Assembly: GCA_944391155.1 (NCBI GenBank)
Contig: CALXSO010000040.1
Coordinates: 1 to 11,910, forward strand
Source of the DNA: an uncultured Clostridia bacterium
GTDB lineage: Bacteria; Bacillota; Clostridia; TANB77; CAG-508
Reading direction: 5' to 3'
Length of the DNA stretch: 11,910 bases
A program made the position numbers and the translations under genes. The stretch's first letter is position 1. Each line of letters begins with the position of its first letter. Shown here piece after piece: positions 1 through 6,518 of the stretch. The notes under the pieces were generated by a model. That model made no database searches. It was not told the origin of the DNA and was given only the letters and a program-made list of their open reading frames with translations.

Positions 1-59
1 TCACGTGGGTCTTATTATAGGAAAGTAAAAAAGTTTATTTTATGAAAGGAATGATTTAA

Positions 60-941
60 ATGGAAAAAGCAAAAGTTTATTTTACAAAGAAAATTACATC
101 AGAAAGTCTAATAAAAATATATGAAGCATTGGGAAAAAATTTAAAAGGAAAAGTGGCTGTTAAATTGTCAACAGGAGAAGCAGGAGGACATTATTATTTA
201 AATCCAAACTTAATAAAAGATTTAGTAAATAAGATTAATGGAACAATTGTAGAATGTAACACTGCTTATGAAGGAAAAAGAAATACAACAGATGAACATT
301 GGAAAACAATTAAAGATCATGGATTTATGGAAATAGCAAAAGTAGATATCATGGATGAAGAAGGAGATATGCCAATACCAATAAAAAATGGATTTCATTT
401 AAAAGAAGATTTTGTAGGAGCACATTTAAAAAATTATGATTCAATGCTCGTATTATCACATTTTAAAGGACATGCAATGGGTGGTTTTGGAGGAGCATTA
501 AAAAATATATCAATAGGAATAGGCTCTTCAGAAGGAAAGGCATGGATACACACTGCGGGAAAAACAAAAAATCCATCAGAATTATGGAACAATTTACCAG
601 AACAAGACCATTTCTTAGAGTCAATGGCTGATGCATGTGAAGGGGTAATCAATTATTTAGGAAGTGAAAATATGCTATATATAAATGTTGCAAACAACTT
701 ATCTGTAGATTGTGACTGTGATTCAAATCCACACGCACCTGAAATGGCCGATATAGGAATATTTGCATCAACTGATCCAGTAGCACTTGATCAAGCATGC
801 TATGATGCAGTAATAAATTCAACAGATCCAGGTAAAGAAGCTTTAATAGAAAGAATGAATTCAAGGCACGGAATACACACAGTAGAAGCAGCAAATCAAT
901 TAGGGTTGGGTAATAGAGAATATGAAATAATTAACATTTAA
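60..941 (+). CDS. DUF362 domain-containing protein (no ferredoxin insert)
   Basis: A 293-residue protein of the DUF362 family, whose biochemical role is not firmly established. Visible family signatures are the stretch SHFKGHAMGGFGGALKN at about residues 133-149 and the C-terminal STDPVALDQACYD at about 237-249. A CDCDSNP motif (C218, C220) could bind a metal or cluster; other cysteines are C66, C193 and C247. Many DUF362 proteins carry a CxxCxxC ferredoxin-type 4Fe-4S domain in the middle; this one has none, which agrees with its length below 300 residues. There is no signal peptide or membrane segment, so it is probably cytoplasmic. The ATG follows an AAAGGA ribosome binding site at 45-50. 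A clear terminator downstream makes it the last gene of its transcript; its upstream neighbours are outside the window. The family call is firm, the function unknown. Confidence 0.85.
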   Translation: MEKAKVYFTKKITSESLIKIYEALGKNLKGKVAVKLSTGEAGGHYYLNPNLIKDLVNKINGTIVECNTAYEGKRNTTDEHWKTIKDHGFMEIAKVDIMDEEGDMPIPIKNGFHLKEDFVGAHLKNYDSMLVLSHFKGHAMGGFGGALKNISIGIGSSEGKAWIHTAGKTKNPSELWNNLPEQDHFLESMADACEGVINYLGSENMLYINVANNLSVDCDCDSNPHAPEMADIGIFASTDPVALDQACYDAVINSTDPGKEALIERMNSRHGIHTVEAANQLGLGNREYEIINI

Positions 942-1022
942 TAACAAAAAAATTTTATCGAACGTTGAATAAATAAAGTTTAAAATTTTATGATTTTTGA
1001 AAGCTAAATTTAATCAATTATT

Positions 1023-1073
1023 AAAAAGTTTCTAAAGTAATTAATTATATTAATCCTTTGGAAACTTTTTTAT
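1023..1073 (+). terminator. Rho-independent terminator after the DUF362 gene
   Basis: A 15-bp stem is formed by 1023-1037 and 1056-1070, with a single G-U wobble and an 18-nt loop. The 3' arm ends in a run of T (1066-1071) and the 5' arm begins with five A, so the structure could also stop transcription from the other side. It lies 80 nt after the DUF362 stop codon and well before the next gene, as expected for an intrinsic terminator. Confidence 0.8.
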
Positions 1074-1320
1074 TTATAAAATATTTTTTATAATATAAAT
1101 TATTCAAAAATATCCAAAGATTTGAATTTCAAATAAAAATTAAACGATATAAATTAGTAGTTATAAAATAGATTTTTTTGCAAATAATAATAAAAGTTTT
1201 AAATATTTAAATTTAGAAATAAAAGAAAAATAAATTAAACAGTATTATAAATATATTAAAATAAACAAAATATTTTAAAACTTTGAACCTAGAATCCATC
1301 AATAATCATTAAATAGAAAT
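1074..1320. other. AT-rich intergenic stretch before the Rieske oxidoreductase gene
   Basis: About 250 bp of almost pure A/T sequence with no plausible ORF on either strand. It must contain the promoter of the following gene, because a terminator precedes it, but no -35/-10 pair with good spacing stands out against the AT background. No other structure was seen. Confidence 0.5.
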
Positions 1321-1337
1321 CAGAAAGGACGAAAAAT

Positions 1338-2855
1338 ATGAATAAATCTATTTGGAAAGCAAATGAAAAAGAAAAATATCCTGAAAAAATAAATAATGAT
1401 AACAATTTTAAGGAGAAAGTAGATATTTGTATAATAGGAGCTGGAATAACAGGAATAACTTGTGCATATGAATTATCTGAACTTGGATATTCTATAAATA
1501 TTATTGAAAAAAATGAAGTATGTTCTGGCACAACAGGAAATACAACAGGAAAGATTACAAGTCAACATAATGCTTTTTATGATTATTTAATAAACTCTTT
1601 TGATGAAAATATGGCAAAAAAATATTTAGAAGCAAATGAAAAAGCAATTAGGAAAATAGAAGAAAGAATACAAAAAGAAAATATTGATTGTGACTTTGAA
1701 AAATTAACAAGTTATATATATACAGATAAAAATGAAGAAATTGAAATATTAGAAAAAGAATATAAAGCATTAAACAAATTAGGATTCAAAAGTGAATATG
1801 TAAGAGAACTAGATATACCTTTTAAAATTGAAGGAGCAATTGGTTTTAAAAATCAGGCACAATTCAATGTTGTTAAATATATAAAAGGATTATTGAAAAA
1901 AATAGAAGAAAATAATGTAAAAATATATACTCATACAAAAGCAACAGACATTGAAAAAAACGGTAAAGAATATATAGTAAAGACTGAAAAAGGAAATATA
2001 GATGCTAGCATAGTAATTATAGCTAGTCATTATCCATTTTTAAAATTACAGGGCCTATATTCTGCTAAAATGTATCAATCAATGTCGTATTTAATTGCAA
2101 TTGAAACAAAAAAAGAATTGCCTAAAGGAATGTATATAAGTATAAGTAATCCAAATATATCAATCAGAACAGCAAAATATGAAGGAAAAGAGATTTTATT
2201 AGTTGGAGGAGGAGATCATAAAACAGGAAAACCAACAACATATGAAGAAAGTTATGGGAGATTAGAAGAGTTTGCAAAAAAATATTATCCAGATGCAAAA
2301 ATTTTAAAAAAATGGAATGCAGAGGATTGTGTAAGTTTAGATAAATTGCCATATATTGGGCAAGCATCCAACTTTTTACCAAATGTATATGTAGCAACAG
2401 GTTATAAAAAATGGGGAATGACTTTATCAAATGTGGCAACAGGTATTATAGTAGATAGTATTAAAGGAAAGGAAAATCATTATGCAGATATTTTTTCATC
2501 TTTAAGGATGAAACCTGTTAAGAATCATGAAGAGATGAAAAATATGATAATAGATTCAAGCAAAGGACTTTTTATAAATAAAATAAAAGAAGCCGAAATA
2601 TTAGAAAATGAATTAGAAAACGATTGCGGAAAAATAATAGAAATTGAGAATCATAAAGTTGGAATATATAAAAATGAGAATGGAAAAGTGTTTGCTGTAA
2701 ATCCAATATGTACACATTTAGGCTGTTTATTAACTTGGAATCAAATAGATAAAACTTGGGATTGTCCATGTCATGGGTCAAGATTTAGATATGATGGAAA
2801 AAATATATGTGATCCTGCATATGAAGATTTAGAAATTCTAGAAATAGAAGAGTGA
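1338..2855 (+). CDS. FAD-dependent oxidoreductase with C-terminal Rieske [2Fe-2S] domain
   Basis: A 505-residue two-domain protein. Residues about 28-390 form a DAO-type FAD-binding oxidoreductase: the dinucleotide-binding motif GAGITG is at 34-39, an acidic residue follows at the end of the second strand (IIEKNE, about 55-60), and a SGTTGNTTGKITSQH segment follows. Residues about 415-505 are a Rieske domain with ligands C458 and H460 (CTH) and C476 and H479 (CPCH). The extra cysteines C463 and C478 are in the positions that form the stabilising disulfide of classical Rieske proteins. The family is assumed to pass electrons between FAD and the 2Fe-2S centre; the substrate cannot be read from the sequence. 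There is no signal peptide, so the protein is probably cytoplasmic. The ATG is preceded by AGAAAGGA at 1322-1329. It appears to be a single-gene unit with a poorly defined promoter and no strong terminator directly after it. Confidence 0.9.
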   Translation: MNKSIWKANEKEKYPEKINNDNNFKEKVDICIIGAGITGITCAYELSELGYSINIIEKNEVCSGTTGNTTGKITSQHNAFYDYLINSFDENMAKKYLEANEKAIRKIEERIQKENIDCDFEKLTSYIYTDKNEEIEILEKEYKALNKLGFKSEYVRELDIPFKIEGAIGFKNQAQFNVVKYIKGLLKKIEENNVKIYTHTKATDIEKNGKEYIVKTEKGNIDASIVIIASHYPFLKLQGLYSAKMYQSMSYLIAIETKKELPKGMYISISNPNISIRTAKYEGKEILLVGGGDHKTGKPTTYEESYGRLEEFAKKYYPDAKILKKWNAEDCVSLDKLPYIGQASNFLPNVYVATGYKKWGMTLSNVATGIIVDSIKGKENHYADIFSSLRMKPVKNHEEMKNMIIDSSKGLFINKIKEAEILENELENDCGKIIEIENHKVGIYKNENGKVFAVNPICTHLGCLLTWNQIDKTWDCPCHGSRFRYDGKNICDPAYEDLEILEIEE

Positions 2856-2951
2856 TTCGAAAATAATTTGGATTTTTTATGAAATATTCTATTTAAAATA
2901 GAAAATATAACAAAACAAGAAAAGTAGCATAAGCGACACTCTATCTAATTT

Positions 2952-3036
2952 ACTATAAGTATATAAAAATAAATTTATAGTGGCAATAGGTTTATAGGTA
3001 AATTCTATTTAAAAAACCTAACTATATTATACAAGG
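2952..3036 (+). ncRNA. preQ1-I-like H-type pseudoknot element, orphan copy
   Basis: At 2986-3020 the RNA can fold as a compact H-type pseudoknot like the class I preQ1 riboswitch. P1 pairs AUAGG (2986-2990) with UUCUAU (within 3003-3008, one G-U). P2 pairs UAGGU (2995-2999) with ACCUA (3016-3020). An A-rich strand (3011-3016) joins them. A 7-bp hairpin (ACTATAA 2952-2958 with TTATAGT 2975-2981) sits just upstream. The element is closely related to the one at 7371-7423, including a CAAGG about 11 nt after P2, but no start codon or ORF follows the CAAGG here. The aptamer resemblance is read by eye; at the position of the ligand-pairing C of preQ1-I there is G2998. It could be a leader left behind by a lost gene, part of a small RNA ending near 3220, or a dispersed repeat. 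Confidence 0.4.
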
Positions 3037-3170
3037 TAGCGAAACTACACAAGTTTCCTATATAATAAAAAGTGCAAATAAACATTTGTAGAAAATAAAT
3101 ATTATTAAGAAATCCAATAGGATAAATAATTTGATAATAATTTTATATTAAAAATAATTTTATTCAAGTC

Positions 3171-3220
3171 GAATATGAGCTTATAGTTGTTCTTTAATAG
3201 TACAAGCTCATATTCTTTTA
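3171..3220 (+). terminator. 12-bp perfect inverted repeat, possible terminator
   Basis: GAATATGAGCTT (3171-3182) and AAGCTCATATTC (3204-3215) are perfectly complementary over 12 bp with a 21-nt loop, followed by TTTTA. The loop is longer than usual and the T run short, so termination efficiency is uncertain. It could end the transcript carrying the orphan pseudoknot element or the Rieske gene mRNA; a protein-binding operator is the alternative. Confidence 0.5.
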
Positions 3221-3486
3221 AATCTCAATAAAAATTTTAGTTTTGAAAATTTATTATAAAATCATAATCATATTAAGTTATTTTTCTCATTCTGTTATTC
3301 ATTTTTTCAAAAATAGCTATATTTACTTTCTTTTGCACAACATACTATACTAGTGTTATATCATAAATAGCTTTTTATTTAAATTAATAGATTGTTGCTA
3401 TTTACAACTAAATTATTTGCAGTTTTTATGCTTCAATCAAGATACAGCAAATAAGGTTGGTTTATAAAAGATTTTATATTTAATAA
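3221..3486. other. Gene-free AT-rich stretch
   Basis: No ORF with a credible ribosome binding site was found on either strand. Short imperfect inverted repeats (for example GTTG/CAAC around 3394-3408 and two AATAGCT copies near 3313 and 3366) are at the level expected in such AT-rich DNA. The terminator of the minus-strand small ORF should lie here but no convincing stem with a T run was seen. Confidence 0.4.
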
Positions 3487-3636
3487 TTAATAACTTTTTA
3501 AAGTATCTTCCAAAATATTAACAAGTGGTAAAAGTTTTTGAGAGTTAGTTCTAAAATGAAAGACAGGATTTTTTTTATCAAGTTCCCTGTATACTAAAAT
3601 CTTAATTTCTCCAGTTTTTTTAAATTCTTTTTTCAT
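3487..3636 (-). CDS. Small hypothetical protein, 49 residues
   Basis: An ATG at 3636 opens a 49-codon frame ending with TAA at 3487-3489. It has one of the best ribosome binding sites in the window, GAGGAGG at 3650-3644 (minus strand), 7 nt before the ATG, and a TGTTATAAT extended -10 box further upstream. The product is basic and soluble-looking, beginning MKKEFKKTGEIKILVYREL and ending LLPLVNILEDTLKSY. There are no cysteines, membrane segment or signal peptide. I do not recognise a family. The promoter-SD-ORF arrangement argues for a real gene, but with no homologue known to me the evidence is the initiation signals alone. It is transcribed in the same direction as the peptidase pseudogene upstream of it (3911-4496). 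Confidence 0.6.
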   Translation of the reverse strand: MKKEFKKTGEIKILVYRELDKKNPVFHFRTNSQKLLPLVNILEDTLKSY

Positions 3637-3670
3637 TCAAATTCCTCCTCTATTTTTCAATTATGTGCAT

Positions 3671-3679
3671 ATTATAACA
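3671..3679 (-). promoter_or_regulatory. Extended -10 promoter for the 49-residue ORF
   Basis: On the minus strand, TGTTATAAT (3679-3671) is a perfect TATAAT with an extended TGn. No good -35 hexamer is seen at 17 bp, as is usual for extended -10 promoters. Transcription would start near 3664, giving a leader of roughly 28 nt with the GAGGAGG site. Confidence 0.5.
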
Positions 3680-3910
3680 ATTCAAAAAAGAAAAAGCTGT
3701 CGAATTCTGAAGCAAATTAAAAAAATATTAAATCATTTTTATATCGTTGACAAAGACGTTATAAAATTCAAATCAATAGAAAACATACATAAGGGAAGGA
3801 GAATATAGATTTAAGAAGAGTATAGATTTAAAAGGAAAATATAATTTGGAAAAAAAGTACAAATTAATAAAGTATAAAGAAATAAAATATAATTTAAAAA
3901 ATTTCATTTT

Positions 3911-4496
3911 TTAGAAATAATCTAATGGATTTACATATTTATTATCAATTCTGAAACCTAAATGAAGATGAGGACCAGTTGTAGCTCCATTTGTTGGATT
4001 TCCATTGGAATCTTTATAATTATTTCCGTGGAACTCCGTATACGTTTTTTGGACCAACATATCCTATAATTTGTCCTTGCTTAATATTATCACCAACAGA
4101 AACAATAAAATTTGGATCAACATGACAATAAGTAACTTTAAAATTTGAGAAAGAGAGTGTAATGGTATATCCGCCAGCACCTAAGAAATTACGAAAGGTA
4201 ATTATTCCATCAGCAATTGCAATTAGAGTAGTACCTTGTGGTGCAGGAATATCACAACCATAATGATAACTAGATGCTCCAGCAGTTGGAGAATTCCTTT
4301 TCCCAAAAGGAGAACTAATAGATGTATAACCAGGAATTGGCCAAACAAAACCATGAGCATTTATAGAGGAAAATTCATCATAATTAATATTGTAATTAAT
4401 TGAATTTGAAGTTTGAATAATAGGAATAAAAAATATTGAAATAAAAAGAGTTAAAATAATAATTAAAAAAATCAGTCTTTTTATAGTATCAAATAT
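3911..4496 (-). pseudogene. M23 family metallopeptidase, broken (lost start, +1 frameshift)
   Basis: Read on the minus strand this encodes a membrane-anchored peptidoglycan endopeptidase of the LytM/M23 type. There is a short basic N-terminus (FDTIKR), a hydrophobic anchor, a linker, then the catalytic domain with SYHYGCDIPAP (zinc ligands H and D), TYCHVD and, near the C-terminus, TGPHLHLGF (the HxH zinc motif), ending NPLDYF. Two lesions break it. First, the codon 7 nt after the GAGGTG ribosome binding site (4509-4504) is ATA (4496-4494), where an ATG start would be expected; the ATG touching the SD is out of frame and stops after four codons. Second, one extra base, most simply C at 4028, shifts frame after KNVYGVP and gives a TAA at 4022-4020; removing it restores GNNYKDSNGNP and the HLH motif. 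Repaired length would be 194 residues. The promoter looks intact, so decay is recent. A sequencing error could explain one lesion but hardly both. Confidence 0.8.
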
Positions 4497-4525
4497 ATTG
4501 CATCACCTCATAAATTTTTATAGTA

Positions 4526-4554
4526 AATATAACATAAAAAAGCCAAAATTACAA
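4526..4554 (-). promoter_or_regulatory. Promoter of the M23 peptidase pseudogene
   Basis: On the minus strand TTGTAA (4554-4549), a 17-bp spacer and TATATT (4531-4526), with TGT just before the -10 (extended TGn). Transcription would start near 4519, followed by GAGGTG at 4509-4504. The promoter and SD are well preserved although the reading frame is broken. Confidence 0.55.
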
Positions 4555-4637
4555 CAAAAATATTTCGACAAAAAAAGACAAGCCCAAATGTTATTTTCTA
4601 CATTTTAAACATTTTTGTTGGAATTATAAGAGATTAA

Positions 4638-4698
4638 TTTTTGCAACAAAATTTGACCACTCATACTAGTTGCAAAAAAATAAAAAAACATATATAAT
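4638..4698 (+). promoter_or_regulatory. Candidate accC promoter overlapped by a 10-bp inverted repeat
   Basis: TTGCAA (4670-4675), a 17-bp spacer and a perfect TATAAT (4693-4698) form a promoter that would start transcription near 4705 and give accC a leader of about 330 nt. The -35 lies inside the right arm of a perfect inverted repeat, TTTTTGCAAC (4638-4647) and GTTGCAAAAA (4669-4678), with a 21-bp loop. No T run follows the repeat on either strand, so it is more likely an operator than a terminator. This is read from consensus and spacing only. Confidence 0.5.
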
Positions 4699-4819
4699 TA
4701 CCAATAATTAAAAAGGTAACGAATTTATATAAGTAAAGCTCACGTATGTCTTTTTATAAGCAACCTTTCTTATTGTACATGGAAAAATCCAAATATGGTA
4801 AAGAAAAAAGCCGATTTTT

Positions 4820-4960
4820 CTTTTGAAAATAAAATCTGAGAGAATTATTTTAACTTTAAGTCTATGTAATTTGAAGTTTCATAGTTTTTTCTTTTGAAAA
4901 TAAAATTTCAGAGATTTATTTTCACTTTAAATCTGTGTAACTTGAAGTTTCATAGTTTTT
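4820..4960 (+). repeat. 71-bp-period tandem duplication in the accC leader
   Basis: Two adjacent copies (4820-4889 and 4891-4960) match at about 60 of 70 positions and end in the same TTGAAGTTTCATAG block. Each can form two small hairpins. In the first, AAAATAA/TTATTTT in copy 1 has become AAAATAAA/TTTATTTT in copy 2, so pairing is kept despite base changes. The second is ACTTTAA/TTGAAGT in both copies. A further 9-bp hairpin AAAGAAAAA/TTTTTCTTT (4800-4823) precedes copy 1. The repeats lie within the predicted 5' leader of accC. Confidence 0.75.
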
Positions 4961-4970
4961 CCTATACAAT
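4942..4970 (+). promoter_or_regulatory. Possible proximal accC promoter
   Basis: TTGAAG (4942-4947), a 17-bp spacer and TACAAT (4965-4970) give a weaker promoter match that would leave a leader of about 57 nt. The -35 lies in the second tandem copy; the equivalent position after copy 1 has no -10, so only the downstream copy would be active. Confidence 0.35.
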
Positions 4971-5033
4971 AAAAAGGCAATAAAACACTATGTAAAATTA
5001 ATTATAAAGGAATAATTGATTGGGAGGAATAAA

Positions 5034-6377
5034 ATGTTAAAAAAAGTATTAATTGCGAATAGAGGAGAAATTGCAGTAAGAATAATAAGAGCATGTAGAG
5101 AGATGGGAATTAGAACAGTAGCAATCTATTCAGAAGCGGATAAAAATGCATTACATACAACATTGGCAGATGAAGCTATTTGTATAGGACCAGCTCCATC
5201 AGCTAAGAGTTATCTAAACATGAAAGCTATTTTAGAAGCAGCTTGTTTAACAGGAGCAGATAGTATACACCCAGGATTTGGATTTCTATCAGAAAATTCA
5301 AGTTTTGCAAAGATATGCGAAGAAATGGGAATAAAATTTATTGGACCAAATCACAAATTAATAGAACTTTTAGGAAATAAATCAAAAGCAAAAGAAACAA
5401 TGAAAAAAGCAGGGGTGCCAGTTGTACCAGGATCTGAAGGATTACTATCTTCAAAAAAACAAGCAGTTGAACTAGCTGAAAAAATTAAATATCCAGTTAT
5501 GTTAAAAGCATCAGCTGGAGGTGGAGGAAGAGGAATTAGAGTTGCATATACTCAAGAAGAATTAGAAAGAGAGTATGATTTAGTAAGACAAGAAGCTAAA
5601 GTAGCATTTAATGATGACAGTATATATTTAGAAAAATTCATAGAAAATCCAAGACATATTGAAATTCAGGTATTAGCAGATGAAAAAGGAAACTGCATAC
5701 ATTTAGGAGAAAGAGACTGCTCAGTGCAACGTAGAAACCAAAAAGTGTTAGAAGAAACACCAAGTAGTATATTAGATGAAAAAACAAGAAACAAAATGGG
5801 AGAGGTAGCAGTAAAAGCAGTAAAAGAAATAGGATACACAAATGCAGGAACAATAGAATTTTTAGTTGACAAAAACTTAGATTTTTATTTTATGGAAATG
5901 AATACCAGAGTTCAAGTAGAACATCCAGTTACAGAAATGGTAACAGGTGTAGATATAATAAAAGAACAAATAAGAATCGCAAGTGGAGAAAAATTATCAT
6001 TCACTCAAAAAGATATTAAATTTAGTGGACACAGTATGGAAGCAAGAATAAATGCAGAAATTCCAGAAAAAAATTTTATGCCTTGTCCAGGAACAATTAC
6101 TGGACTACACTTACCAGGAGGAAATGGAGTAAGAGTAGATACAGCAATTTATTCAGGATATACTGTCCCACCAACATATGACTCAATGCTTGCAAAAGTT
6201 ATTGTGCATGGAAAAAATAGAGAAGAATCAATAGCAAAATTAAAAAGTGCAGTTGCAGAGCTAGTTGTAGATGGGATTCAAACAAATGCAGATTTTATAT
6301 TAAAAATATTAAGTAATAAAAACTTCATAAATAACAATTATGATACATCTTTTATACAAAAAGAAAAATTATTATAG
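5034..6377 (+). CDS. accC: Acetyl-CoA carboxylase biotin carboxylase subunit
   Basis: AccC carries out the ATP- and bicarbonate-dependent carboxylation of biotin on the carrier protein AccB, the first half-reaction of acetyl-CoA carboxylase, in the cytoplasm. The 447-residue length equals the family norm. It has the N-terminal MLKKVLIANRGEIAVRIIRA fold, the ATP-grasp glycine loop GGGGRG at 162-167, and the catalytic EMNTRVQVEH at 288-297, at the same residue numbers as the E. coli enzyme (E288, N290, R292, E296). The start chosen is ATG 5034, 6 nt after GGGAGG (5022-5027); an upstream TTG at 5016 would put the ribosome site inside the coding region. It opens an acc/fab block with accD, accA and fabI downstream. 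accB, which often lies close to accC in Firmicutes, is not adjacent; the upstream region instead holds a long leader and a pseudogene. Confidence 0.97.
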   Translation: MLKKVLIANRGEIAVRIIRACREMGIRTVAIYSEADKNALHTTLADEAICIGPAPSAKSYLNMKAILEAACLTGADSIHPGFGFLSENSSFAKICEEMGIKFIGPNHKLIELLGNKSKAKETMKKAGVPVVPGSEGLLSSKKQAVELAEKIKYPVMLKASAGGGGRGIRVAYTQEELEREYDLVRQEAKVAFNDDSIYLEKFIENPRHIEIQVLADEKGNCIHLGERDCSVQRRNQKVLEETPSSILDEKTRNKMGEVAVKAVKEIGYTNAGTIEFLVDKNLDFYFMEMNTRVQVEHPVTEMVTGVDIIKEQIRIASGEKLSFTQKDIKFSGHSMEARINAEIPEKNFMPCPGTITGLHLPGGNGVRVDTAIYSGYTVPPTYDSMLAKVIVHGKNREESIAKLKSAVAELVVDGIQTNADFILKILSNKNFINNNYDTSFIQKEKLL

Positions 6378-6429
6378 AGATTACAATACTCAAAATAATT
6401 ATTTTAAATAATTGAACTTTTTAAATATA

Positions 6430-6458
6430 TTGGCAAAAAACAGAACAATTGTTATACT
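6430..6458 (+). promoter_or_regulatory. accD promoter with paired palindromes
   Basis: TTGGCA (6430-6435), exactly 17 bp, TATACT (6453-6458) with an extended TGT: the best promoter match in the window. Transcription would start near 6465. An 8-bp palindrome ACAATTGT overlaps the end of the spacer (6445-6452) and recurs at 6488-6495 in the leader, 43 bp apart, about four helical turns. An AT-only palindrome at 6397-6413 followed by CTTTTT may weakly end accC transcription. The promoter suggests accD-accA-fabI can be transcribed apart from accC. Confidence 0.65.
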
Positions 6459-6518
6459 ATAGTTTGAATCAAAACATACTAAAGAGTACAATTGTTTTAG
6501 TTGAATGGAGGAAGAAAA

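Noticed and set aside
3036..3057. GTAG/CTAC and GAAAC/GTTTC mini-hairpins as part of a known riboswitch such as c-di-GMP
   Set aside because: The GGTAGCGAAAC wording is faintly similar, but the required conserved core elements of that class are absent.
3747..3802. TTGACA at 3747 and AAGGGAAGGAG at 3791 as initiation signals for a plus-strand gene
   Set aside because: No -10 box at proper spacing, and the purine-rich site is followed by ATTTAA with no start codon or open frame.
4638..4678. TTTTTGCAAC/GTTGCAAAAA inverted repeat as a terminator
   Set aside because: No T run follows the stem on either strand, and the right arm overlaps a plausible -35 box; an operator is more likely.
5016..5033. 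Upstream TTG as the accC start
   Set aside because: It would place the GGGAGG ribosome site inside the coding region; ATG 5034 has ideal spacing and matches the family N-terminus MLKKVLIANRGE.
6501..6518. Upstream TTG as the accD start
   Set aside because: No SD precedes it and GGAGG falls within its codons; the TTG at 6519 is correctly spaced from that GGAGG.
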